A stretch of DNA of 64,000 nt, taken from Selaginella moellendorffii. Its lineage: Eukaryota > Streptophyta > Lycopodiopsida > Selaginellales > Selaginellaceae. The stretch covers positions 1,494,457 through 1,558,456 of the forward strand of contig NW_003314293.1 in the NCBI RefSeq assembly GCF_000143415.4, read 5' to 3'. Each line of letters begins with the position of its first letter. The stretch's first letter is position 1. Below, in pieces: positions 10,723 through 21,416 of this stretch. The position numbers and the translations under genes are program-made. The notes under the pieces are model-generated. The model had not been told where the DNA came from. It did no database searches and saw nothing but the letters and a program-made list of their open reading frames with translations.

Positions 10723-12376
10723 CCTGCTCTATACTTTTCCTCCTGCCTGGGTTCTCCGCCGTCTACACTACAGACCCTCTTGTAGTCTCTGAAGAACCAG
10801 AGCCGAATTTATCGTCCACTGCTTCCAGTGCATCATTGCGGGCACTTGAGATCCATGATACTGAGTACTACCACTCATAACTTTGCAGCGCCAGATATCA
10901 TTCCCACCCAAAGTCAATCACCTTATCGCGATGATCAACAGAAAAGCCGCCTCTACAAGTCCCTGTCTTCCATAAAATTCTCGCTTCAGACCTGTCCGGA
11001 GCTCTCACTGCCCAGGGAATTGTGTGAAAGCTCCCCCTTTCCAGTCAGTGAATCAATTGTCAATCATAAATTCGGGTCCCTGTACAACACCACACTCCAG
11101 TATGTGAGTGAGAGAGATAGCATAGAAGAGAGGAAAAGGGGGGAGCTCCCTCCCCAGCTCAGGCTCAAGCACACGAAATAAATTCGCTTCACATCAAACC
11201 ATTCTCCCAAGAAACACACCGCAGGACTAATCAATCAGTCGATTCCTTCCTCACGCAGGCAGGGATTCGATTTGAGAGGAGAAAGGAAAGGATATTTCGG
11301 GCCAAGAACGAGCGAACAAGGGATTCATCCTAGCTCAGCTACAACACCACGGCGATCCAGGCAGTCAATCACGCCAGGGAAGAAAGATCTACCTTGCAAG
11401 AATCGCAGCGCTCGAAAATTCTCCGCGGATCGCTAGCGCCTCTATCGCCGCGGGGCTGCTGTGAGAGCGCACGAAGCTCCGGTTCTCCCTCTCACCTAGG
11501 GCTTAGCTAGGAGGACACATGGCCATACACATGCCCATGGGGCGTTACGTGGCAGCACCTTGGCCGTCGGTTCGAGGGTCTGCGTGTGGAATCTGGACCA
11601 TTCCAACGACCACGTTGGCGTGGACTAGCCGTTGCGCCGGCGCCGGTTTAGTATGAACACACAGACAAAGAATCTTCAAATAAATTCAACGTTTTGATGC
11701 GCGACGTAAAAACCTTCTTTTTACTCCCGCGCGAGAAGCTTTGAACAGCGCCGGGAGTTTCCTCTCAAGTTTTAAGTTCCTCTTAGAAACTTCTTCTAGA
11801 TTTCCTGATCAATCCAAAAACGCTAAGATCATCTTACGCGCATTGAAAGCGTGGAGAGATTTCCTGTGACCCCACGAGACTTACCTCACGATTCTTCTTT
11901 CGAAAGGGAGAGCTCGATCACACTATTGATCACATCTTCTTACGCGCTCTCTCCTCAAGCTCTTTGCTACTTCGTTTTCGGTCGTATAGTGCTCGCGTCC
12001 CACCTGCGAGAAAAAGAAAGCGAAGAAAAGCTGAGACAAAGTCAAACTGTTTGGTGAAAGTTCGAGACAAGCTCTAGCTTTGCGAAAGCGAGAAACAAAA
12101 AAAAACGAGTAAAAATTACTCACCTTCTGTTTGGATAAGCCAGGAAAATCTCGTCCTGTGCTGGCCACTGTGTTTGGCTTTCATGCACATCTTTGCGGCA
12201 AGTGGCACCAAGCGTACCGCAGAGCTTGTCATCGTCGTCATGGATCTCAATCCTTCTCCTCCACCTCAAAAAGCGCCATTTTTCCTGTTTCCTTCCTTTC
12301 TTTTGTTCCCTGCTTTGAGATGATAAAACGCGTGTGCCTTCGCGTGGCACAGCCGCGAAGCTCCAAAACCCCGGCT
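10723..12376. other. Intergenic region between two minus-strand genes
   Basis: Holds the 5' flank of the alpha/beta hydrolase gene (10723 to about 11600) and the 3' flank of the CIR-like gene (about 11650-12376). The hydrolase leader may extend to near 11500 and contain an intron. No other protein, tRNA or rRNA gene was recognised; open frames here are short and of poor composition. Confidence 0.5.
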
Positions 12377-14053
12377 CTACCGACGGTGGTGCCTGCTGTG
12401 CCTTTGGCTTGTGTCGGCGGCCTCGTCATCCTTCCTCGAACCCCTTCCACCATTGTGCTTGTCGACAGGAGGCTCGCTTCTTCGGCTCTTAATGACCACG
12501 GCGTCGTTATGATCGTTTCTCGAATCATAGCTTCCACCACCATGATCCCTTCCTGCATCCTTCCTGTCCCTGTGCCTGTCTTTCTCTGCGTCTCTATTCC
12601 TACTGTTCGAGTTTCGGTGGTGTCTTTTCCCATGCTTTGAATCCGAGTCGCTTGAGTCGTCCAATCGTCTGCTGTGCTTCTTTTCATCTCTATCGGGTTT
12701 TTCTTCCTCGTCCGTAGCTCCACCCTCCCTCCCGTCTTTTCTATGCCCGTGTTTTCTTGTGGGTTCCATATCTTCCGAGTCGCTACTTGAATCGTCGGTT
12801 CTCATCTTTTTTCTCTTATGCCTCTTCTCCTTCCTGTGCCGTTTTTTGTCCCTTTTTAAACGGTCACGTGAAAACGATGCAAGTGCGTCGGCCAATCCCT
12901 CTCCCAGAAAACCTGCGAAAAAATAAAACATTACTACACTAGAAAACAACGTAGCGAAAACTACCTCCATATTCGTCATAAACATCATCTTCCGCGATTA
13001 TCTGTTGATTCGGATCGTCGGGCTTAAAGCCGCCACGGGGAGGACTCATGCCTCCAAGTTGCTGTTTCAGCTCCCATTTATTCTGCAGCATGACATTGTC
13101 AGAAGACGATAAGAACACGCCACACAAGACACACTTACGTTTTCAGTCTGTCCAACCATCGCATTCAAAGGATCATCTCGCCTCAGCCGTGCTTGCTCGC
13201 TTGGCATAATAGTATCTTTCATGGTGCACTCTCGGTCGCCACTTTGGTGGCCAAAACTTCCACATCGAGCACATTTCACATTTCGGATCTCCACTCCAAA
13301 TGGCTTTGCACGAGCAATAGTTCCAGTATCGAGCCTGCTTGCACGACAGAGACCTGAGTATCATCTCTCGTAGCTCTAAAACTTACCTGGGAGCATTCTT
13401 CAAGGCAGGAAACTCTTCCTCAGTTGGCACAGGTCTCCCGTATATATCCAACACCCTGGCTTTTTTCTTTTCCGGCTGTGGCCTGGAAAGAAAGAACAGA
13501 TGCTAAGCACCACATCTAGAGCAAAGATTATATACATACCTGGTGTACTCCTCAGATGGAACAGGATCATCATCACCAAGTTTTTTCCTCTCATCGGCAA
13601 TCTCTGCTGCTCTGGCACTCTCAGCATTGTAACCAGGTGGTCGCAAATACATGAAGCTCAAAGCTTTCATAGCTTCGGCCTGGAAGAAAAAAATTCGTAG
13701 TCAGCCAAAATGATTCTAAGGTCGTTCGTGGAACTAGTAAAATAAAATTAAAGCCATACCTTCTCTTGTTCTTTCTTGGATAGCATCGCAGTTTGCCGAT
13801 AAAACTCTTGCTCTTGTGCAAACTGTGGAGAAGAAAGGATCAATAATCAAGCCAGCCAAATTCCCAAACTCACCTCTCGCGCAACATCCTCGTTCCGGCG
13901 CTCCCGCTGCAAATGTGTCTGCTCCGCGATCCATTTGCGCCGCTGGTTGGGATACGAGAGCGGATGCCAGGGCTTCTGATTGAGATAGGAATGGCTCCAC
14001 GCCGTGCCCGCCTTGTTCTTCAACTCCGCCTCTTGGACTGGCGCCTTCTTCAT
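12377..14053 (-). CDS. CIR1: CIR1-like corepressor / splicing-associated protein
   Basis: Seven exons: 13874-14053, 13760-13822, 13540-13679, 13387-13482, 13139-13334, 12965-13082, 12377-12912. They give 442 codons plus stop. The N-terminus has the CIR N-terminal domain (AWSHSYLNQKPWHPLSYPNQ, then RRKWIAEQ), followed by FMYLRPPGYNAES, a Cys-rich knuckle CARCGSFGHQSGDREC (C-x2-C-x4-H-x6-C) and PRGGFKPDDPNQQI. The C-terminal 180 residues are a highly charged Arg/Lys/Asp/Ser tract (RRHRK, SDSED and DRHRDRK runs), typical of nuclear splicing-associated proteins. In animals CIR1 bridges RBPJ and histone deacetylase and also touches the spliceosome; in plants a splicing role is more likely (inference). 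Exon 5 was placed at the acceptor near 13335 because it keeps phase; a nearer-donor AG would break the frame. Confidence 0.9.
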
Positions 14054-14130
14054 CGCAAACAGTACCCTAAAATCTAGGGTTCGTGAGCTACACTCCTAAG
14101 GGGTTTTAAAGAAAATTTTAAGTTTCGGCT
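14054..14130. promoter_or_regulatory. Compact divergent promoter between CIR1-like and YGGT genes
   Basis: Only 77 bases separate the two start codons, which face away from each other. The interval must hold both 5' leaders and probably a shared bidirectional promoter. No TATA box is evident. Confidence 0.55.
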
Positions 14131-14932
14131 ATGGCGAACAATGGCGGAGGAACTCCTCCGGCGCCAATGCTCCTTCTCGCGCTCCCCAATCCACACGCGC
14201 TGCTCGACAATCCTCTCGCCAGGGCCGCGGCATCCCGCATTGAAGAGCTCCAGGGTAGAATCAAGGAGGCCTTTTCACAGGCGCTAGCTTCGCTTCCTCC
14301 ACAACTACGTAATCTCTTCCCGGATCGATTGACAGCTTCCCAGGTATGAATCCTTCCATTCCTTTCAATGCGAGTAGATTGAGAGTCGAGAATCCTTCCT
14401 CCCGGAAAAAAAAAAAAACTTCCAATCCTCAGATATCCAGGCGAGCAATTCTCTCGAATCGTAGCAGCCCACTTCGTTGCCAGAACTTTGCCGCGATAAT
14501 TCCCGGGGACTCTCTCGCCGAGCTCGTCGTCACCAGAGGCATCACGAATTTCTTCAGCCTCTACAACACTCTTCTCATCGTCCGGATTATCTGTACTTGG
14601 TTTCCAGACGCTCCGCGAGCCATCGTCAATCCAATCAGGTCCGATTTTTTCTTGTCCTCGCACCACCATGAGCTGACACCATTTTCATCCTTTCTCGCCG
14701 CAGCACTGTCACTGATCCTTACTTGAATCTCTTCCGGGGACTGATACCACCACTGGGAGGAACGCTTGATTTTTCTCCAATCCTGGCTTTCCTTCTTCTC
14801 GATGCATTCGGTAATGCCGCTACTGCGCTGCCTGCCGAGTTACCCAAGCCGGAAGCTGGAATTTCTGCTGCTGCTTCTTCTCGGCGGAACTGGAGACAGA
14901 GAAAGTTTCTTCCCAGGAATAGCTCACCATAG
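14131..14932 (+). CDS. YLMG1: YGGT-family (YlmG-like) chloroplast membrane protein
   Basis: Three exons (14131-14343, about 14433-14638, 14704-14932) join in phase to 215 codons plus TAG. The core reads NFFSLYNTLLIVRIICTWFP, then DPYLNLFRGLIPPLGGTLDF and SPILAFLLLDAF, the two-helix YGGT domain of cyanobacterial YlmG/Ycf19 relatives. In chloroplasts YlmG1 is needed for nucleoid partitioning, and in some species for cytochrome b6 assembly. The roughly 100 residues before the domain are Ala/Ser/Arg-rich with few acidic residues, consistent with a plastid transit peptide. The C-terminus is short and basic. Transcribed divergently from the CIR1-like gene. Confidence 0.88.
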
Positions 14933-15077
14933 CTCGAGCTCTCATTTTGTGGAATCCATCTCATAATGTGGAGCAGCATTCCCAAAATCAATTGTTCACT
15001 CTTGTCGTGCCTACGTAGCAAACTGGATGATGCCATGAAAAATCTTCACCTGAGAAAATCCATCCTGGAACGAACAC

Positions 15078-16159
15078 CTACATGATTCTACCGCCAAGAT
15101 CTTCCGCTGGGCCGATTCTTCTCGTGCTGCTCTCGGCAATGGCCAGCGACGACGATGGAGAAGTGATCTGGTGAGACCATCCTGGGACGGACAATCGCCG
15201 CCTGTGCTTGAAGCCTCTTTCTGCAGCTCCTTGGTTGTCGTTGACTCCCCTGGGCTTCATCATCCTGTAAAGGTGGCACCTTTCCCAGAAATTCTTCACC
15301 CTGTTCACTGCCACCGGCAAAACCAGCAGCAAGATCCTGAGAATGAGAAACCACGACGCCAGCACCAAGTAACTATCGTTTTGAAGCCTCTCTGACAGAG
15401 CGGGCTCACTGGAAGTACTGTTTTCTGCGCCAAAAGCCTTCACCAACTTGGACGGTGGCATGTCTGCAAAAAGCCAAGAGTAACTCTGTAGAAGAAGAAA
15501 AAGCACGGAAAAGTACCTGTGATATTGGCATAGAACATCGTCAGATCCTCCAAAGTTCTCGGGCCCGAGTAACGAAACCTGGACGATCCACTGTGCAAGC
15601 ATAGCACTGGGAAACTATAGACTCCATACTTTGACAACACTCTGCAACAGTGTTCGCAAGAGTGAATTTAGCAGCCCACCGACAGCCCCACTAAAAAATA
15701 CAAAAGGAAAAGTCGTGTTTGAAGAACATACCCTGGCCTGATGGAAGACTCCTCCACTGCCACATGGAAGATCGTCGGGAACATCATCGAGAGTGTCTCA
15801 AACATTGGCTTGAGCTGCTTGGAGAACTGGCACCACGTCGCGTAGTAGAGAACAGCAGTGAAAGTTTCGTTGCTCAATGCCTGCTCCAAGGCTCCCTCGC
15901 CAAGCTGAACCACGCGATTTAAGCCTCTAGAGACGAAAATCACGCAATGCCATACCTCGATGACCCTGGAAGGCGATGTCGACCAGATCCTGGGGACAGC
16001 GTTGCGAGTGATTTTGGGGCAGGAATCCCGGAGAGGCAGCAGCAACTCCTCCAGCGATGGCACGGGGCATACAGGAGCTGCTACCGCCGCTGCTACCACC
16101 GCTGCCGCGGAGGCCGCAATAGCGAGCGCGAAGAGCAGCAGCCGGAAGCTCGTCCGCAT
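15078..16159 (-). CDS. 5'-adenylylsulfate reductase-like (APRL) thioredoxin-fold protein
   Basis: Three exons (15732-16159, 15517-15641, 15078-15463) give 312 codons plus stop. It begins with a clear signal peptide (FRLLLFALAIAASAAAVVAA). A thioredoxin-like domain follows with YYATWCQFSKQ near residue 110, so the active motif is C-x-x-S; later come VEESSIRPG and KYGVYSFPVLCL with the usual cis-Pro region. After the fold there is a membrane helix (WFLILRILLLVLPVAV) and a basic C-terminal tail. This is the layout of plant APR-like proteins: secretory-pathway membrane proteins without the sulfonucleotide reductase domain. A CxxS site suggests disulfide isomerase-like rather than reductase chemistry (inference). 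Confidence 0.88.
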
Positions 16160-16398
16160 CCTGGAAACCCCGCCGGAGAAAATCTATCTCAAAACCGGCA
16201 GCTCGAGACGAGAAGAATCAATTTCTAGAGATGGAGCGCCTAGAAGAGGAGAAATCGGGGCCAGGCGCATCGAATTGCGGGCACCATCGCGCGTGAAACC
16301 CTAACAGGGGAAAATATTCCCACTTGTCTGTAATGTTGAGATCCAACGGCTGTAAAGAGCACTTTGGTTAGATCCGACGGGCAGGAAGAGATAATCTT
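16160..16398. promoter_or_regulatory. Divergent promoter between APRL and PPR genes
   Basis: A 239-base spacer lies between the start codons of the minus-strand APRL gene and the plus-strand PPR gene, so it must contain both promoters or a shared one. No recognisable core element was identified. Confidence 0.45.
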
Positions 16399-18054
16399 AT
16401 GGAACTGCTAGAAACTCGAGCTCGCGCTCCTGGAAACTTGCCAAAGAGGCGAAGAACTCGGCATTTCTATGCCAAATCCTTGGTTAGAGTGACCACCATC
16501 GACGAGGGAAGAGATTTACACGTCCAAATCGTCCGCGATGGCTACTCTCGCGAGAGATTCCTCGCAAACTTGCTGATCGAAATGTATGGCAAGTTTGGGG
16601 ATCTTGCGAACGCACAGCAAGTTTTTGACGAGATCAATGATCCCAATCTCTTCTCCTGGACGAATCTTATCGTTACCTACGCCCACAACGGCGATTGCGA
16701 GACATCCAAAGGAGTTTTCGATAGGATGCCCGAGAGGGACAGGGTATCCTGGACTGCGATGCTCAAGGCATATGCCACGAATCGCCAACTTGACGCAGCA
16801 AAGATCCTGTTTGAAAAGATGCCTTCTTGGGACGTCGTTTCCTCCACAGTGATGATCCAAGCATATTCTTTGGAAGGGTATATCAGCGAAGCAAAGAGAA
16901 TCTTTGGCTCCATCCCCGAGGTGAATCTAGTCCCTTGCACGGTTATGCTGCGAGCATATGCCCATACTGGGAATAATCGCGAGGCAAAAGCCATGTTTGA
17001 CAAAATGCCGGTCAAAGACATTGTCACGTGGACTGAATTAATCTCATCTTACGCTAATTGTGGAGACATTTTTAGCGCAACACAAACCTTTGACAGATGC
17101 CCCGAAAGAAATGTTATTATTTGGAATGCTCTTATCTCGGGATATGCCTTGAAAGAGCATATGAAAGATGCCAAGGAGATCTTTGATGCCATGCCCGAGT
17201 GGAGCTTAGTTACGTGGACATTAATGTTAAATGGCTACTTAGACTGCGAGAGTTTAGAGGAAGCCAAGTGTCTGTTTGACTCTATGCCCGAGCATGATGT
17301 TATTCTCTGCAATTCCCTCATAGCGGCATATTCAAAGGCAGGGTACCCCACAGATGCCGAAAGAATCTTCCAGACGATGCCCGAGCACAGCATTCTCTCC
17401 TGGACCGCCATGATGGCCGCCTTCGGGCAAAGTCAGCTCGTCCGCCTCGCGGAGTCAACTATGGTCAACGCTCCCGAGCGTGGCACAGTGGTGTTGACGT
17501 CCATGGTCGGGGCATTTGCTGGAGCTGGATGCATTGCCCAGGCAAGATCATTGTTTGACACCGTCCTAGAGCGCGACACCATCGCCTGGAACACCATGAT
17601 CCTAGCCTACGCTCGCATGGGTCTCGCAAAAGAGGCGCTGGATCTCTTCTACGAGATGGAGATCGAGAGTGGCGATCCCAACGCTGTCTCCTTCCTCGGC
17701 GTCTTGATTGCGAACAACCATCTCGGCCTCTTCAACGAGGCATTGCGCAATCTCGCGACGATGAATCGCGATCACGGAGTCACGCCCTGCGTGGAGCACT
17801 TGTGCTGCATCAGCGATCTCCTGGGAAGATCTGGGCTGATCGAGAGCGTGGAGGAACTGATCCATGGAATGCCCTGCCTCGCGGAGAATCGCGTTGCTTG
17901 GGGAAGCCTGTTTGGCGCTTGCCAGATCCAATCCTCCAGTGGCGAGATCAAAGCGCGAGCCGCCAAGCAAGTGTGGAAGTTGTACGGCAGACCACGGTGG
18001 AAGTTGTACGGTAGAGCACGCCTAGATCGGACGGTAGATTCGCAAGGAGTATGA
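16399..18054 (+). CDS. Intronless PPR protein (PLS type, truncated E region)
   Basis: A single exon of 551 codons made of repeated short PPR units, with motifs such as NLFSWTNLIVTYAHNGD, VFDRMPERDRVSWTAMLKAY, IFDAMPEWSLVTWTLML and DTIAWNTMILAYARMG. It follows the usual start DEGRDLHVQIVRDGYSRERF, YGKFGDLANAQQVFDEI. Near the C-terminus HGVTPCVEHLCCISDLLGRSGL and NRVAWGSLFGACQIQ mark the beginning of the E motif. After that the protein departs from the family: a small internal duplication (VWKLYGRPR/WKLYGRAR, DNA about 17970-18018) leads to a stop with no E+ or DYW domain. PPR proteins bind organelle transcripts; without DYW this one would need partners for editing. Whether the tail is functional is uncertain. 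Confidence 0.85.
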   Translation: MELLETRARAPGNLPKRRRTRHFYAKSLVRVTTIDEGRDLHVQIVRDGYSRERFLANLLIEMYGKFGDLANAQQVFDEINDPNLFSWTNLIVTYAHNGDCETSKGVFDRMPERDRVSWTAMLKAYATNRQLDAAKILFEKMPSWDVVSSTVMIQAYSLEGYISEAKRIFGSIPEVNLVPCTVMLRAYAHTGNNREAKAMFDKMPVKDIVTWTELISSYANCGDIFSATQTFDRCPERNVIIWNALISGYALKEHMKDAKEIFDAMPEWSLVTWTLMLNGYLDCESLEEAKCLFDSMPEHDVILCNSLIAAYSKAGYPTDAERIFQTMPEHSILSWTAMMAAFGQSQLVRLAESTMVNAPERGTVVLTSMVGAFAGAGCIAQARSLFDTVLERDTIAWNTMILAYARMGLAKEALDLFYEMEIESGDPNAVSFLGVLIANNHLGLFNEALRNLATMNRDHGVTPCVEHLCCISDLLGRSGLIESVEELIHGMPCLAENRVAWGSLFGACQIQSSSGEIKARAAKQVWKLYGRPRWKLYGRARLDRTVDSQGV

Positions 18055-18593
18055 CCCGTACAGCCTATACGGACAAAAGTTTGAAACTAACCGAACGGCC
18101 AAGTGGGAGTTTGGGACGGGGACACTTCGTAGCCGTCAATCCCCGAGCACCATCGAGGATAAACTCACGTGGCACACAGCTGGCGATCTCCGGTTGGCCG
18201 CTTCCCCGGAGGACGTTGTGCCCGGAAGTGACGAGGAGCGCCAAAGAACTGAGCCTTATTGACGCAAAGAAAGTGGTGTCTAGGCTAAAAAGCGCGATGG
18301 AACCGCGACGAGCACCTTAGTGCGTTCTAGGGTTAAGATCTCTCGGTGGAATTCTAGCCGCATTGGAGGTGGAAAGTGCGATTTTTTCTCGCCCAGGTTT
18401 GTGTCTTCCAGCTTTCCAGGGCAAAAATTTTGACTGTAGGCGGATCTTTGTTTGTTTGTGAGTGGGAATGTGTGAGTGATTGAGGTTGCCATGACGCCTA
18501 GGAAAGAATTTTCGGTTCCAAGGATCAAAGCCGAAAATGTAGAGGCGTGGGTTTGCCTTCTTTTTTGACTCAAAAGTAAGGTTTTTCCAGGTT
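18055..18593. other. Spacer downstream of the PPR gene and upstream of the Tudor/AT-hook gene
   Basis: A 90-codon open frame at 18051-18320 overlaps the PPR stop by four bases. It has ordinary composition but no recognisable motif and may be a remnant of the original PPR C-terminus in altered form. The part from 18350 looks like leader sequence for the next gene, with a splice acceptor just before its ATG at 18594. Confidence 0.4.
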
Positions 18594-20263
18594 ATGGCTA
18601 TGGAAGCCGAAACGCAACTTATCGACATACGCAACAGAGAAGCTCCTCTGGCCATGGTTGTCAATGGCAGCGTGCATACGTTTTTAGAACCCTTTGAAAA
18701 TGGTTTTTCTTTTTCCGCACTTTTTTTTTTCTCTTTAACCTTTCTTCCATACATGATTTCTCTCTAACCTTGGGGGTAATCTTCTTCCCTGACAGGAGCC
18801 GCGGCAGAGGAACGACAAGACGAACAGGATGACCCTTCAAATGTCCCCGTAAGTTTTGTTCTTGAGAGGATAAGAGTAGAGTTTAATCGATGGGTTTGCT
18901 GCGAGTTTTAGAGTGGGGATGCTCTGAAAGGAAAGCAGATCCGCAAGAAATTTGGAAGGAAATTTTACACCGGGACTGTGTCGGAGTACGAGCCGGATAC
19001 AAACTGGTATAAGGTAGATGTGTTTCTTTTAGCTCTCTTTTGCCGAGTTACATGGTGCTTTTCTCCACAGGTAGTTTATGAAGATGGGGATAGTGAGGAG
19101 CTCGAGTGGGCCGAGCTAAAGCCACTTATCGCAGCGCAGGAACAAGTGTCGGCTAAGAAGCGCCGGGGTGGGGCCTCGACGCCAAAGAGGTGTGTTTCTC
19201 TTTTGACTTTGGATGCCACTCGAGCTTGCGCTGCTAATTTTGCCACAGCAAGAAGATGCGCAAGACCAAGCCACTGGAGCTTGTTGTCGAGGAAAAGATT
19301 GACTTGAACCAGGCCATAGAACAAAACGGGGGAGATAGTGTCGAAGAGCCGGAGCCGGGACAGCAGCGGCTTTTAGTCGTCGAGAGCTTTGCTATTGAAG
19401 TGGAAACTGGTGTGAACCCTGACGATGGAGCAATAGCGGCAGCAGCCGAGAAAGGAGAAGCAGAAGAACAAGAGAAAGAACAAGTGCAAGTCAAAGGGAA
19501 GAAGCGAGGAAGGCCGGCCAAAGCCAAAACTGCGAAAGTCGGGAAAGCCGGAGGCAAAGCCAAGAAAGCAGCAGCGAGCAAGCCGACGGGGACACCTCGG
19601 CGTCCGGCCAAGCGAGCGAAGACGGAAGCTAGCAAAGGCACACCCAGGAAAAGTGGTCGGCTTTCGCAGACTCCAGTGTCCGAGGTGGTCAGTCCGGCAG
19701 GGAAGCAACGAAAGCAAAGTCCGGGGAAACGTAAGCTCGGTCAGACTAAACCCTCATCAGCCGCGTCCGTGAGCCCCCAGAAGAAGCGACTCAGTGCCGC
19801 TACGAAGGGGAAAAAAGTCCAGGAATCGCAGGAGGAAGAAACTCCCGGGCTGAGTTCACGGGCCAGAGGTTCGAAGCTACGGGGACGTAAACTTACGAAG
19901 GAGTTTGACGGCCGAACTTTCCACGGAGAAGTAGCGGGCTATTCCAGTAAGACCAGATACTACAAGGTGTGTCAAATTTTGGTTGTTTTGTCTGTTTGGC
20001 TTTGGTACGTTTGTGCTGGCTACACCGATTTATAAGTTCTCTCGAAACAGATCAGCTACGAGGACGGGGACGAGGAAGAGTTGGAGTGGAGGGAGCTTGA
20101 GCCTCTCCTCTTGGAGGAGGAGGCTGTCTCCTCGTCCTCGGCCGAGGCAGCCGGGACTTCCAAGCGATCGTCGACGAAACGCGCAGCGAAAACTAAGCCG
20201 GTTTCTCCCAGGCCACTGCCTCCAGTTACCAGATCCAACCAGAAGCTGAGAGCCAGGTACTAG
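18594..20263 (+). CDS. Double Tudor-like chromatin protein with AT-hook
   Basis: Six exons (18594-18702, 18796-18848, 18912-19013, 19071-19189, 19249-19966, 20051-20263) give 437 codons plus TAG. Two similar Tudor-like modules bracket the protein: GKQIRKKFGRKFYTGTVSEY then WYKVVYEDGDSEELEWAEL (residues about 55-105), and KLTKEFDGRTFHGEVAGY then YYKISYEDGDEEELEWREL (about 345-395). Between them lies a Lys/Ala/Pro-rich linker with a classical AT-hook (KKRGRPAKAK, near residue 210). The modules resemble the domain found in plant PTM/DDT proteins and DIR17-like proteins. A role as a chromatin reader or DNA-bending protein is inference. Each module is split by an intron after WYK/YYK, at the same position, which supports an internal duplication. 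Confidence 0.82.
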
Positions 20264-20343
20264 CTTGAAGTTTTCTTTTTTCTATAGGTGCTTTTAGCTC
20301 GCCAGCGAGCCAAGTTTTTTCAATCCTTTGTTTTGGTTTTCTA

Positions 20344-20646
20344 CAGAAGAAAAACGAGCAGTGTGAGCTAGTAGAACTCTCTATGAACTCCCGTGAACTT
20401 AGCAAAGAACCAATGTGATTGATCCATGCTTTTGCTGCTGCGACCATGAATCGAAAAGAATGTTAAAAGTCCGGGCTTGTTAGAAAAACGAGCAGTGTGT
20501 GCTAGTAGAACTCTATGAACTCGCTGTGAACTTACCAAAGAACCAATGTGACAATAAGATTGATCTTACCGAAGAACCAATGTGATTGACCGGTGCTTTG
20601 CTGCTGCGACCATGAATCGAAAAGAATTGTTAAAAGCCGGGGCTTG
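20344..20646 (+). repeat. Tandem duplication in the 3' flank of the Tudor/AT-hook gene
   Basis: About 135 bases starting AGAAAAACGAGCAGTGTG at 20344 recur at 20481, both ending near AAAAG(T)CCGGGCTTG. The second copy contains an extra internal repeat of the ACCAATGTGA segment. It lies where the 3' UTR should be. Confidence 0.8.
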
Positions 20647-21416
20647 ATGGAAGAAAGATAGAGATAAAGTAGGCGAGAGCTTTTAAGTTTGCGTTAGTCT
20701 CTCGGCAGCTTTTCCTTGTCTATGTGCCTTTGTGCTGGTCTAGTTGGTCACTTGGGCCCTCCTTCAACGAAAAAAAATATCCCCACTAAACTCCCCAAGG
20801 GTAAAAGTGGTCACGAGTTCGAGCCTGGTGTTAGGGTTGACATATAGGTGTACAAAAGTACGGTATAATTCCGTATGGCCTCTCAAATTTACGGAGGTCC
20901 CAAAAACACCAGTGGGGGGAGTAGAGCACTGTGGCGGCTTTGCGAACGCGCGATGGACGATGGCGCATCCACGAGCGATCTAGCGCCGCGCCGCGGGAGC
21001 TCCTAGGGCGTGGGAATCTCCCCAGCGATTGGCGAATCCAGGTTTTGTTGCTGGCCTCTGGATCCATCTAGGTCGATCCCCGGCGCTGCGAGCTAGGGTT
21101 TAGGCAATGCGCCAGTGCTGCCGCGGGTGAAATCCAGCGCTCCCGGGGTGGAAATTTCTCGCGGATTTTGGGAGCGCCTCCGCCGCGAGGGCGGCAGCGC
21201 AGATCTTCGGGGGGAAAATGGTGCGGTGGAGGCAATGTGAGGGCTGGAGATAGGTGAGCGCGGCTAGGTTCTCCGGGATTTTGATGGAGGATTTGGCTCG
21301 CCGCGGCGGCCGCTGGACAGGATGTGGTGGCGCTGCCTAGAGGCGGCAATCCGTGGCCAAGGTGAGGAGAAGAACGAGGAGGAGGGTTTTAGCGCTAGGA
21401 GCTGGAGATTATCACC
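20647..21416. other. Intergenic region and BSL leader
   Basis: Nothing coding was recognised. From about 20960 the sequence becomes GC-rich, consistent with the promoter and 5' UTR of the downstream BSL gene. Short open frames there lack any motif. Confidence 0.5.

Noticed and set aside
15926-15956. GT...AG segment of about 30 bases in the APRL gene that looks like a tiny intron
   Set aside because: Removing it breaks the thioredoxin frame, whereas reading through keeps the frame open. It was kept as coding.
21068-21349. Minus-strand frame in the GC-rich BSL leader
   Set aside because: GC-rich leader gives chance open frames; composition is Pro/Arg/Ser noise.
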